Assembly: GCA_963774405.1 (NCBI GenBank)
Contig: CAVZEV010000005.1
Span: 62,001-126,000 of the forward strand
Length of the DNA: 64,000 nucleotides
Direction of reading: 5' to 3'
Source of the DNA: VRUE01 sp963774405
GTDB taxonomy: Bacteria > Actinomycetota > Thermoleophilia > Solirubrobacterales > 70-9
In this document: one piece after another, positions 7,074-15,465 of the stretch
Layout of the letters: each line of letters begins with the position of its first letter
How positions within the stretch are numbered: the stretch's first letter is position 1
Made by a program: the position numbers and the translations under genes
Notes under the pieces: model-generated
Database searches by the model: none
What the model saw: only the letters and a program-made list of their open reading frames with translations
Told to the model about the DNA's origin: nothing

Positions 7074-8081
7074 GTGGCCGCCCGCACGACGATCACACCC
7101 GCCCGCTCCGCGACCGACGTTCAGTCCTCGGTGCCGGCGACGCAGGTGAGCCTCTCGCGGGTCGGGGTCACCGGGGTCGAGAAGGTGATCCGGGTCAAGG
7201 CCGACGGCGCCGAGAACCTCTTCCACGCCAACTTCGAGTGCTTCGTCGACCTCGAGCCGCGCCAGGCGGGCGTCCACATGTCGCGCTTCGAGGAGAACGT
7301 CGGCGAGGCGATCGACGAGGTCGTGCTCGGCGAGGCCTTCCAGGCCGAGGTGCTCGCCGCCCACATCGCCCAGCGCGTGCGCGAGACCCAGCACGGCCGC
7401 CGCGCCGAGGTCTCGGTCGAGGCGCGCTACCCGGAGACGGTGCAGACGCCGGCGACCGGCCACTCGACCCAGGAGATCTACGGCCTCTTCGGCACCGCCG
7501 TCGCCTCCGAGCACGGCACGCGGACGCTGACCGGCGTGCAGGCCCAGGGCATGACCGCCTGCCCCTGCGCCCAGGAGATGGTCGCCGAGCTCGGCCGCGA
7601 AGGGCTCGCCGCCGCCGGCTTCGACCCCGAGCAGGTCGAGCGGGCGCTCGCGGCGGTGCCGGTCGCCACCCACAACCAGCGCGGCATCGGCACGCTCTAC
7701 ATCGGCTGCCCCGAGGGCGGCCCGGCCTGGATCGACGCGCCGGAGCTGCTGCGCCTGGTCGAGAGCTCGATGAGCTCGGAGATCTACGAGCTGATGAAGC
7801 GCCCCGACGAGCTCGCCGTCGTCGCCAAGGCCCACGCCAACCCACGCTTCGTCGAGGATTGCGTGCGCGAGATGATCCGCGCCGTGGTCGAGGGCTACCC
7901 CGAGCTGCCCGACGAGGCATTCGTCATGGCCCGCCAGGAGAACCTGGAGACGATCCACCGCCACAACGTCGTCGCCGAGCGCTACGGCACCCTCGGCGAC
8001 CTGCGCTCCGAGCTCGCCAGCGGCGAGCCCAGCGCCCGCCACCTGACGATGCGCGACTGGCTCGAGTCCCCGGCCGCCTGA
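7074..8081 (+). CDS. folE2: GTP cyclohydrolase FolE2/MptA
   Basis: A 335-residue type IB GTP cyclohydrolase, making 7,8-dihydroneopterin triphosphate or the cyclic phosphate, the first step towards folate or F420-type pterins. The family hallmark GVQAQGMTACPCAQEM with the active-site Cys lies near residue 165, followed by VATHNQRG and the metal-binding REMI region. Start GTG at 7074 with no good ribosome binding site, so a leaderless message is possible. Divergent from rpoD. No other folate gene is adjacent. Confidence 0.9.
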   Translation: MAARTTITPARSATDVQSSVPATQVSLSRVGVTGVEKVIRVKADGAENLFHANFECFVDLEPRQAGVHMSRFEENVGEAIDEVVLGEAFQAEVLAAHIAQRVRETQHGRRAEVSVEARYPETVQTPATGHSTQEIYGLFGTAVASEHGTRTLTGVQAQGMTACPCAQEMVAELGREGLAAAGFDPEQVERALAAVPVATHNQRGIGTLYIGCPEGGPAWIDAPELLRLVESSMSSEIYELMKRPDELAVVAKAHANPRFVEDCVREMIRAVVEGYPELPDEAFVMARQENLETIHRHNVVAERYGTLGDLRSELASGEPSARHLTMRDWLESPAA

Positions 8082-8155
8082 GCGAACCCCGACGCCCCAC
8101 GCGCACAACGAAGGCCCGCACGCACGCCGGCCCCTCCCCCACACCAGAAATCCAC

Positions 8156-8270
8156 TGCAACGTTTTACAGCTCCACGAGAGCCGCAAAACGTTGCACCTC
8201 AGAGAGGGTGGGCGGGCTTCTCCGTGGTGCAACGCGTTGCGGCGCTGACAGGGCCGTAGCGCGTTACGCC
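8156..8270. repeat. Paired palindromic repeat, family A, copy 1
   Basis: Two hairpin units, 8156-8196 (TGCAACGTTTT to AAAACGTTGCA) and 8227-8270 (GTGCAACGCGTTGCGGC to GCGTTACGCC), separated by 30 bp. The pair lies between the convergent folE2 and AbiEi/DUF559 genes. The same arrangement occurs at 9181-9295 and 50102-50216. It could terminate transcription from either side. Confidence 0.85.
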
Positions 8271-8275
8271 TCTCT

Positions 8276-9319
8276 TCAGGTTGCCGGTTTGGCGGTGGCC
8301 AGCGAGGCTCGAACGAGATCGAGGATGGGGCGCGGGTTGCTTTCGAGCATCTTGAAGGTGGTGCGGTGCACGCGATAGCCGGCCACTTCCAGGTCGACGG
8401 TTGACTGGTGGTCGAGCTCAAAGCTGGCCCGATCTGCGTGGAAGCCGTAGCTGTCGGCCTCGACGATCAGACGCTCCTTTGGCCAGTAGAAGTCGACTTT
8501 CTTGCCCTCAACCAGGACGTTCACCTGCGGCATCTTCAGACCCTCTTCTCGGCAGAGGATCAGGAAGTCGATCTCCGACGTAGAGACGGCGTCAGCGAAT
8601 CGGGGGTCCAGACCGATGGCAACTCGCTTCAGGCGCTTGACACCCCTCCGGCCACGGCCGTGCTCGGTGAGGATCCGCCACAGCTTTGCCCAGCGGAGGC
8701 GACGACTGCGGTCGACCTCGACGAGATCGTGCTCCATCTGTTTCGCGTCCAGACGCGGGGCGTTGTCGAGGAAGGTTCGCTCGATGGTCGTGACCGGGAT
8801 GCCGGCTTCAACGGTGACATGCTCGGCAGGCAGCGATCGGGTCTGATGGAGACGGACCCCGTGCGGGCGGCGATGTCCCGAGACGCGAGTCACCTCGATC
8901 GGCCCTCGAGATCCCCGTATCTTCCAGAGCTGAGCGGCGGTTCCGTACGAGAGCACGGCGCCGGGCCCGCACGCGAGCACCGCCGCCATCCATTCTCCAT
9001 AGAGCCCCAGGCGTCGGTGACCGAGCGCGAAGACGCCCCGGTGCAGCGGGATGAGCTGGCCGTCCTCGATCCGACTCTTGATCTGACCCTCAGTCATGCC
9101 AAGGCCGATCAGCTGGCGCCAGGCGACGACGCCGTGCTGCCGCTCCGCCAACCTGCGAACCCTGGCGGTCGCTTCCTGCCGTGTAACGCGTTGCGGCTCC
9201 GTGGGCGCCGCAAAACGTTGCACCTCCTCCGGGGTGGATCGGTGCACTTCTGGCGTAACGCGTTGCGGCTTTGTCGGGACCGAAAGACGTTGCACCTCGG
9301 GGTGGGGGGATTGGGGCAT
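8276..9319 (-). CDS. AbiEi-type winged-helix protein with DUF559 nuclease-like domain
   Basis: After an odd leader, residues about 50-110 (LAERQHGVVAWRQLIGLGMT, then LHRGVFALGH) match the winged helix of AbiEi-type antitoxins. The C-terminal 110 residues resemble DUF559/Vsr-like PD-(D/E)XK folds: SEIDFLILCREEG, KVDFYWP, RLIVEAD. Such fusions are very common orphans in this lineage and no toxin partner is visible. Residues 9-46 are encoded by a family A palindromic pair and repeat the pattern EVQR-PT-PQRVT twice. The true start may be a TTG after the repeats. Confidence 0.75.
   Translation of the reverse strand: MPQSPHPEVQRLSVPTKPQRVTPEVHRSTPEEVQRFAAPTEPQRVTRQEATARVRRLAERQHGVVAWRQLIGLGMTEGQIKSRIEDGQLIPLHRGVFALGHRRLGLYGEWMAAVLACGPGAVLSYGTAAQLWKIRGSRGPIEVTRVSGHRRPHGVRLHQTRSLPAEHVTVEAGIPVTTIERTFLDNAPRLDAKQMEHDLVEVDRSRRLRWAKLWRILTEHGRGRRGVKRLKRVAIGLDPRFADAVSTSEIDFLILCREEGLKMPQVNVLVEGKKVDFYWPKERLIVEADSYGFHADRASFELDHQSTVDLEVAGYRVHRTTFKMLESNPRPILDLVRASLATAKPAT
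9181..9295. repeat. Paired palindromic repeat, family A, copy 2 (inside a gene)
   Basis: Units 9181-9223 and 9253-9295, 29 bp apart. Each runs GYGTAACGCGTTGCGGC to AnACGTTGCAC. They overlap the 5' part of the AbiEi/DUF559 frame and, on that strand, encode two similar peptides ending PQRVT. If the gene starts at 9319, this is protein-coding repeat DNA; if it starts downstream, the repeats lie in its leader. Confidence 0.85.
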
Positions 9320-9459
9320 GGGGAGACGGTGCCAGGAGGCGACGCGCGGGTGGCGCGCTCGGTGTGACGGTTTGCGCGCGGCTATGTGACTGACGGCCCA
9401 GGCGTCGGCGTTGGGGGGCTCGGGAAGCGCTTGGCGCGCGGCGCGAGTTGCGGATGCGC

Positions 9460-10032
9460 CTAGCTCGGCTTGGTGCCCTTGGCCACGGCGCGGGCCTCGC
9501 GCTCGGCCTCGATGCGGCGGCGCAAGCCGAAGAAGTAGTCGGCGCCGCTGATCAGGGTGGCGGCGACGGCGAGGTAGACGAGGGCGTCGACCCAGGCGGG
9601 GGCCGGGTTGGCGGCGATCAGGGCAATCACGGCGGCGATCTGCAGCACGGTCTTGACCTTCCCGAGCCGGCTGGCGGCGATGACGATGCCGCGCTCGGCG
9701 GCGATCGCGCGCATCACGGTGACGGCGAACTCGCGGGCGATGATCACCATCGCCACCCAGGCTTCGAGCCGGTTGAGAGAGACCAGCGAGACCAGCGCGG
9801 CGACGATCAGCAGCTTGTCGGCGATCGGGTCCATCAGCTTGCCGAAGGTGGTGACGGCGTCGCGCGAGCGGGCGAAGTAGCCGTCGAGCCCGTCGGTCAG
9901 TGCGGCGAGGGCGAAGACCGCCGCGGCGAGCGCATCCCCATTGGGCGTCTCCCCCAACAGCGCCACCACCACCACGGGCACCGCGAGAATCCGCAGCAGC
10001 GTCAGCGCATTGGGCAAATTAAGCGGAAACAC
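9460..10032 (-). CDS. pgsA: CDP-diacylglycerol--glycerol-3-phosphate 3-phosphatidyltransferase
   Basis: A 190-residue CDP-alcohol phosphatidyltransferase that makes phosphatidylglycerol phosphate in the cytoplasmic membrane. The signature DGLDGYFAR with GKLMDPIADK (DGxxAR-x8-GxxxDxxxD) is complete, and five to six membrane helices follow the pattern of the family. Length is normal. It follows the MMPL exporter on the same strand with a 48-bp gap that holds palindrome B1, so the two may be co-transcribed. Confidence 0.92.
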   Translation of the reverse strand: MFPLNLPNALTLLRILAVPVVVVALLGETPNGDALAAAVFALAALTDGLDGYFARSRDAVTTFGKLMDPIADKLLIVAALVSLVSLNRLEAWVAMVIIAREFAVTVMRAIAAERGIVIAASRLGKVKTVLQIAAVIALIAANPAPAWVDALVYLAVAATLISGADYFFGLRRRIEAEREARAVAKGTKPS

Positions 10033-10049
10033 CTAACTCCCTCTCCCCC

Positions 10050-10104
10050 GGGGCCGATGGGCCGAAAACGTGTCCATATGTCACGTTTCCGGCCCGTCGG
10101 CCCC
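10050..10104. repeat. Palindromic repeat, family B, copy 1
   Basis: Arms GGGGCCGATGGGCC (10050-10063) and GGCCCGTCGGCCCC (10091-10104) flank an AAACGTG/CACGTTT-type inner stem with CATATG at the centre. Its reverse complement is nearly identical to the element at 34027-34078. The MMPL stop codon lies inside it (10081-10083). Confidence 0.85.
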
Positions 10105-12326
10105 AGGGGGCCGGGCGGTCCCGGCGGCGGCGAGGGCGGCTGTCCCGGCGGGGGCGGCGTCGCGGGCGGCGAAGTACTGCTCGCCCTCGATGCTGATGTG
10201 GGGGACCCAGCGCTCCATCCACCTGGGCATCCACCAGGCGCGCTCGCCGAGCAGGACCATGATCGCGGGCACGAGCAGGCAGCGGACCAGGGTCGAGTCG
10301 ATCGCTATTGCGACGGCGAGGCCGACGCCGAACTCCTTGACGATCGGGTTGCCGTTGAGGACGAAGCTGGTGAAGACGCAGACCATGATCGCCGCCGCCG
10401 AGGTGATCACGCGGCCGGTGTTGGCGAGGCCTTCGATCACCGCCTCCTTCTCGTCGCCGCTCTGGCCGTAGTGCTCGCGCATCTGGGTGAGCAGGAAGAC
10501 CTCGTAGTCCATCGAGAGGCCGAAGAGGATCGCGAACATCAGCAGCGGCACGAAGCTGACGATCGGGATCGGGTGGTCGAGCCCGATCAGCGAGGAGCCC
10601 CAGCCGAGCTGGAAGACGGCGGTGACGACGCCGTAGGCGGCGGCGACCGAGATCAGGTTCATCGCCGCCGCCTTGATCGGCACCAGCAGCGAGCGGAAGG
10701 CGAGCAGCAGGACGATGAAGCTGAGCCCGACGACGATGCCGATCATCAACGGCAGCTTGTCGCCGATCTGGGTGGCAAGGTCGATGTAGCCGGCGGTCTG
10801 GCCGCCGACGTAGGACTGGGCCTGGTCCCCCGCAGCGCCGCCGGGATCGTTTCGTCGCGCAGGTCTTCGACCAGGCTGACCGTCTCATCCGCCCAGGGCG
10901 CCGATTTGGAGATGACGGTGAAGACGGCCGCCGTGCCGGCCTTGTCGAGCGTCGGTTCGGAGACGCCGGCGACGTCATGGGCGCTGGTGATCTCCTTCTC
11001 CAGAACCGGCAGCACCTGTTTCGCTTCCTGCGGGCTCTCGAATTCCGAGGCGATCAGCAGCGGCCCGTTGTAGCCGGGGCCGAAGCCCTGGGTGAGGCCG
11101 TCGTAGGCCTGGCGCGCGGTGGTCGACTTCGGCAGGGCGCTGATGTCGTTCTGGCCGAGCTGGAGCTGCAGCAGCGGGATCGCCAAAACGATCAGGACCG
11201 CGAGGGCAGCGAGCGCAGAGCGCCAGGGGCGGCTGGCGACGCCGCGGGCCCAGCGCCGCCAGCCGTGCGGCTCGGCTTCGTCGGGGTGGGTCTTGCCGAA
11301 CTGCACGCGCAGCGAGTTGATCCGCGGGCCGAGCGCCCCCAGCATCGCCGGCAGCAGCGTCGCCGCGGCGAGGACCGCGACCACCACGGCGATGCCGGCG
11401 GTGAAGCCGAGCGTGGTGACCAGCGGGATGCCGGCGGCGGCGAGCGAGCAGAGCGCGATCACGACGGTGAAGCCGGCGAAGACGACGGCGCCGCCGGCGG
11501 TCGCCGTGGCGCGCGCGACCGACTCCTGGATCTCCATCCCGTCGGCGAGCTGCAGCTTGTGGCGGGTGACGATGAAGAGCGCGTAGTCGATGCCGACGCC
11601 GAGCCCGATCATCGTCGCCAGGGTCGAGGCGACGCTCGGCACCTGGACCACGTGCTCAAGCAGGCGGATGATCGAGAGCGAGCAGGCGAGGCCGAGCACG
11701 GCCGAGAAGATCGGCAGCACCATCGCCGTCGCGGTGCCGAAGGCGAAGAGCAGGATCACGATCGCGGCGGCGATGCCGATCGCGTCGCTGGCGCCGGTGT
11801 CGGGCTTGGAGAGCTGCGAGCCGACGTAGGCGCCGATCGAGACGTTGAGCCCCGCCGCTTCGGCGGGCTTGCCGGCGTCGAGCACGGCCAGGGCCTGCGC
11901 TTCGGTCAGTTCGCTGGGGCCGACGCTGAGGACAACCGGCACGTAGGCGACCGAACGGTCCTTGCTGAGGAACTGCGCGCCCTGCGGGGTGAGCGGGTTG
12001 ACGGCCGAGTTGACGTCGTGCAGGGCGTTCAGGCGCTGGACCGATTCGTCGATCGCGCTCTTGTACCTGGGCGCGGTCAGCACCTCGCCGGCCCTGGCCT
12101 GGAAGACGAGCGGGTTACTGCCGAAGGCCTGTTCGGGCAGCTTGTCTTCGAGCAGTTCGGTCGCCAGGGTCGAGCCCGTGCCCGGCAGCGTCAGGTTGTC
12201 ATTGGTCTTGCTCTCCCCCGCTTGCCCGGCGACGATCAGCGCGACGGCGGCGACGATCCAGACCGCGATCGTCGGCCAGTGGTGGCGGGCGCAGAAGCGG
12301 CCGATCGCGTAGAGGGGCCCGGTCAC
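10081..12326 (-). CDS. MMPL/RND-family membrane transporter (frame break)
   Basis: About 748 residues if joined. One helix starts the protein (VWIVAAVALIVAG), then a soluble domain, a five- to six-helix block with the RND-type GIDYALFIVTRHK motif, a second soluble domain, and a second helix block with FGLSMDYEVFLLTQMREHY. Members export lipids or drugs using the proton gradient. The frame breaks near 10826-10831, where a run of five C on the plus strand lacks one base. Start GTG at 12326, 7 nt after the lipoprotein stop. The cargo is unknown; pgsA next door hints at lipids. Confidence 0.85.
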
Positions 12327-12333
12327 GCGGGAA

Positions 12334-12939
12334 TCATCCCGCTTTGGGGGGCGGCACGGGCGGCGGCACGTCGCCGCTCTCGAAAGCGTCCGGTACCGAG
12401 GCGGCGAGACTGGCGCCGAGCAGCCGGCGCAGGGCGGTGAGGTGCTGGGCGTGGCTCGCGGCCAGCGAGGCGACGAGCATGCGCGGAGCCGGCGTGTTGA
12501 GGCGGGGCGCCACGCCAAGCGCCTCGGCGAGCGCATCGTTTTCCTCTTCGTAGGCGAGCAGCAGCGCTTCTTCGCGACTCTTCGGGCCGGGCGATTCGAG
12601 TTCGCCCGCTTCCGCTTCGGTTTCACCGCCGACGCCGCGGATCGCCTTGGTGATCGCGTCGAGGTGGACCTGGTCCTGCCCGCGCAGCTGCGCGGCGACG
12701 GCGAGAGCGCCACCGCGAAGCCGGGGCAGCGCCTGCCCGTAGGCGGCGACGGTGGTCAGTTCCTGCGAGAGGAGCGTGTTGAGGGCTTCGACGTCGGCCG
12801 CCTTGTCGCTGTCAGTCGCCGCCCCGTGGCCGCTGCGACCGCAGCCGGAGACGACGATCGCCACGGCGATCAGAAAGGCAGCGGCGCGACCGAGGCCGCG
12901 CCGCTGACTGCTGATGGCAAATACTCGCTTCGAACCCAT
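12334..12939 (-). CDS. Lipoprotein with ferritin-like helical domain
   Basis: A 201-residue secreted lipoprotein: basic N-terminus, hydrophobic core (AAAFLIAVAIVVSGC) and lipobox Cys. The mature part is helical, with EALNTLLSQELTTVAAYGQA and a later QVHLDAITKAI, and resembles ferritin-like (DUF4439-type) domains, though the iron ligands are not certain. It lies just upstream of the MMPL gene on the same strand (7-nt gap) and may act with it at the membrane. Confidence 0.65.
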   Translation of the reverse strand: MGSKRVFAISSQRRGLGRAAAFLIAVAIVVSGCGRSGHGAATDSDKAADVEALNTLLSQELTTVAAYGQALPRLRGGALAVAAQLRGQDQVHLDAITKAIRGVGGETEAEAGELESPGPKSREEALLLAYEEENDALAEALGVAPRLNTPAPRMLVASLAASHAQHLTALRRLLGASLAASVPDAFESGDVPPPVPPPKAG

Positions 12940-12995
12940 ATGCGGGCGCGAAGCATAAGAGGAGTTCTATCCGCTTTTGCTCAAAAAAGCCAGAC

Positions 12996-13643
12996 CTACT
13001 TGACCGCCTTCTTTTTGCGGCCTTTTTTGTGGGCTTTCGGATTCTTCGCTTCCGGCGACCGGCCTTCGAAATTCATGAGAACAGCCGTGGCCGGAATACC
13101 GTCCTCGCCCGACTTCGCCAAGCGCTTGGCGCTAGCCGCGTGGATGTCGAGAATCTTCTCGAGAGTCTCGTTGACCAACTCGACTGCCTCGTTCCATCCT
13201 TGCTCATCGACAACCCCGGGGGTCCAGCTCATATGAACGTCTTCGCGAGCGTTGAAGGACCCGGCGTTAATCGCCCCGACAACATCGTCGATGATCATTT
13301 TGAGACCGGACGCGCTCATTCCCGGCTTGATCGAATCGGGCAGGCTCCGCCAATCGCGATCAGTTAGATAGGCCCTTGACGTGGCGCGGTAGTAGTGCTC
13401 GACGGCGCCCCGTCGCGGCTCGGTCTTGACCATTTCGATGCACTCGAAGTCCTTGAGCACTTTAACGTGGTAGCTGACCTGGCTGAGGCCCTCTTCGAGC
13501 TCCTTTGAGAGTTCGTTGGGGCTCGCCATGCGCTCATTGAGAATGGTCAGGATTTCGACGCGCAGGGGATGTGCCAGAGCCTTTACCAAGCGCTGATCGA
13601 CGCCTGTTCCCTTCTTTTTCTTAGTTTTGGTTTTTGCAGCCAA
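12996..13643 (-). CDS. ArsR-family winged-helix regulator
   Basis: After a Lys-rich leader, LVKALAHPLRVEILTILNERMASPNELSKEL and QVSYHVKVLKDFECI form an ArsR-type winged helix without an obvious metal site. The C-terminal half (MSWTPGVVDEQGWNEAVELVNETLEKI) matches the protein at 14668-15315, so the two are paralogues of one lineage-specific subfamily. A Lys/Arg-rich tail ends the protein. Target unknown; the pair flanks a uracil-DNA glycosylase gene. Confidence 0.8.
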   Translation of the reverse strand: MAAKTKTKKKKGTGVDQRLVKALAHPLRVEILTILNERMASPNELSKELEEGLSQVSYHVKVLKDFECIEMVKTEPRRGAVEHYYRATSRAYLTDRDWRSLPDSIKPGMSASGLKMIIDDVVGAINAGSFNAREDVHMSWTPGVVDEQGWNEAVELVNETLEKILDIHAASAKRLAKSGEDGIPATAVLMNFEGRSPEAKNPKAHKKGRKKKAVK

Positions 13644-13991
13644 AGCGACTCCTCATTTCGTTTTCGCAAGCTTGAACCACTCGATCATATTGGACGCAAA
13701 GCTGAAATGACAACTAAAAATCGGGTATTTGCAGGCCGAAAACTTATTACTGGAACTTTTTCCAGCATTCTGTTGGTCTAAAGCGTCATACCGGATGGGT
13801 CGCGCGACCCCCACCGCAAGAGCTGACGATTGCGAAGGGGGTGAGGCAGGGTGAAGATTGAGAAGACTGAGCAGGTAGCGCCACTGCTTTCGACTTTTAA
13901 GACGCGCTAGGGCGGGCGCTTTGGCGGATCGATCCTTGAGGGGATCGATCCGCCGCCCGCGCCATGAAGCGTCCATGATTCAGTTCGTTCC
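13644..13991. other. Intergenic region with perfect hairpin
   Basis: A 348-bp gap between the ArsR gene and the uracil-DNA glycosylase. Its left half is AT-rich (13650-13780) and probably holds the ArsR promoter. A perfect inverted repeat, GGCGGATCGATCC at 13923-13935 and GGATCGATCCGCC at 13942-13954 with a 6-nt loop, is extended by GC-rich flanks. No coding frame stands out. Confidence 0.6.
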
Positions 13992-14720
13992 ATGGGAATC
14001 GCATCCGACCGGCCACGATCTGGGGCGTTTGACCGACTGGCTAAGGAAGTTCGCTCATGTCGGCTTTGTCCCCGGCTTGTTCAATGGCGAGAGGCCCAGG
14101 CAGCAAACCCGCCAAGGCGGTTCCAGGGCGAGAACTATTGGGCCCGCCCGCTCAGTGGCTTTGGCGATCCACAGGCAAGCGTGGCGATCGTCGGCCTCGC
14201 TCCGGCGGCTAACGGAGCCAACCGCACCGGTCGCATGTTCACCGGTGATCGCTCGGGAGACTGGCTCTATGCAGCTCTGAATCGCTTGGGCTTCGCAAAT
14301 CAGGCCACCAGCACACATCGCGGCGACGGCCTTGAGTTGCGTGATGCTTACGTAACGGCGGTGGTGCGCTGCGCGCCGCCGGCCAATCGCCCGACGCCGG
14401 AGGAGCGCGACACTTGCCTCCCCTACCTCGAGCGCGAGCTCGAGCTGTTGAAGAAGTGCCGGACGATCGTCGCCCTGGGCGGCTTCGCCTGGGACGGATC
14501 GCTGCGAGCCCTACGCCGGCTCGGAGAGGAGCCACCTAGACCAAAACCCCGCTTTGGCCACGGCACGGAGACCTCCGTTGGCGACTGGACCCTGATCGGC
14601 TGCTACCACCCCAGCCAGCAGAACACCTTCACCGGCCGGCTCACCGAGTCAATGCTCGACAACGTATTTACTCGAGCTCGAACGATTTCCGAGAATCGTC
14701 CCGTGGCTCGTTCGGCTTAG
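13992..14720 (+). CDS. Uracil-DNA glycosylase, family 5 (UdgB)
   Basis: Removes uracil, hypoxanthine and related bases from DNA to start base excision repair. The N-terminal CRLC pair (C23, C26) and later Cys residues fit a 4Fe-4S cluster. Motif A is GLAPAANGANRTGRMFTGD (about residues 68-86) and motif B HPSQQNTFTGRLT near residue 210, both diagnostic of family 5. Length 242 is normal. It is convergent with and overlaps by 53 nt the ArsR gene at 14668, and lies between two ArsR paralogues. Confidence 0.9.
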   Translation: MGIASDRPRSGAFDRLAKEVRSCRLCPRLVQWREAQAANPPRRFQGENYWARPLSGFGDPQASVAIVGLAPAANGANRTGRMFTGDRSGDWLYAALNRLGFANQATSTHRGDGLELRDAYVTAVVRCAPPANRPTPEERDTCLPYLERELELLKKCRTIVALGGFAWDGSLRALRRLGEEPPRPKPRFGHGTETSVGDWTLIGCYHPSQQNTFTGRLTESMLDNVFTRARTISENRPVARSA

Positions 14721-15315
14721 GAGTCTCAAACGTCAACATCCCAACGGTCGCGCATAGTCCGTCTTCGCCCGTGCTTGCCAGCCGCGCCGCGCTTTCGCGC
14801 TGAATCTCGGTCACGCGATTGAGCGTTTGATTCATGAGCTGGGTTGTCTCTCGCCAACCTTGGGCATCCAGACGCCCAGGGGTCCAACTCACATGCTCAT
14901 CACCCAAGCGATCGAACGTGCCTAGGTCTATAGCCGTCGCCGCTTCGTTGAACATCGTCTGAACGAAGCTCACGGTTATGTCGGCTCGCAACGACGCGGG
15001 CAGTCGCTGCCAGGCCTCGTCGTCGAAGAAGACCGTTCTCTTCGCCTGAAAGAAGTGCTCCTTTACGCCGCGTTTGCGCCTCGCTCCGACGCGCTCGATG
15101 CAACCAAGCCTCTCGAGCAGCTCGACGTGGTGGTAGAAGGAGCTGACGTCGGCCCCGATTTCGTCGCTTATTTCGCGGGCGCTGGCGATGCGTTCGTTGA
15201 GCACCGCAAAGACGTGGGCGCGCACCGGGTGACCCAGCGCCTCGACCAGTCGCGGATCGAAAAACGTCTTCAGCCCATCCCATTCGCTGAGCTCTCGCAT
15301 CGACTTGCCTGTCAT
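14668..15315 (-). CDS. ArsR-family winged-helix regulator (paralogue)
   Basis: VEALGHPVRAHVFAVLNERIASAREISDEIG and SSFYHHVELLERLGCI form the winged helix. The C-terminal domain carries the same VSWTPGRLDAQGWRETTQLMNQTLNRV motif as the gene at 12996-13643. Start ATG at 15315 after GAGGGGG; a longer form from 15372 is possible. It is divergent from the ThiF/MccB-like gene, so it may control that gene or the overlapping glycosylase. Ligand unknown. Confidence 0.8.
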   Translation of the reverse strand: MTGKSMRELSEWDGLKTFFDPRLVEALGHPVRAHVFAVLNERIASAREISDEIGADVSSFYHHVELLERLGCIERVGARRKRGVKEHFFQAKRTVFFDDEAWQRLPASLRADITVSFVQTMFNEAATAIDLGTFDRLGDEHVSWTPGRLDAQGWRETTQLMNQTLNRVTEIQRESAARLASTGEDGLCATVGMLTFETPKPNEPRDDSRKSFELE

Positions 15316-15465
15316 GACGACCCCCTCTGACGGTTTGGATGAAGACCACGATAGATCGCGCCATTTCGGCAAAACCTCCGCTCAATACGGGGAATTGGTC
15401 ATTATTTGAAACTAATCTGAGCAATAGGCCGGTCTCAAGCGTACCCATAGGAGGTGGGCAAACTC

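Noticed and set aside
8156..8270. CRISPR-like look of family A (about 43-bp repeats, about 30-bp spacer)
   Set aside because: Only two units per locus, each unit is itself a palindrome and the units differ from each other; no leader or cas genes; same structure at three separate loci.
15339..15465. Precursor peptide for the E1 enzyme (frame beginning MKTTIDRAISAKPPLN)
   Set aside because: It has no stop before running far into the E1 gene in another frame, and lacks its own ribosome binding site; more likely a chance frame.
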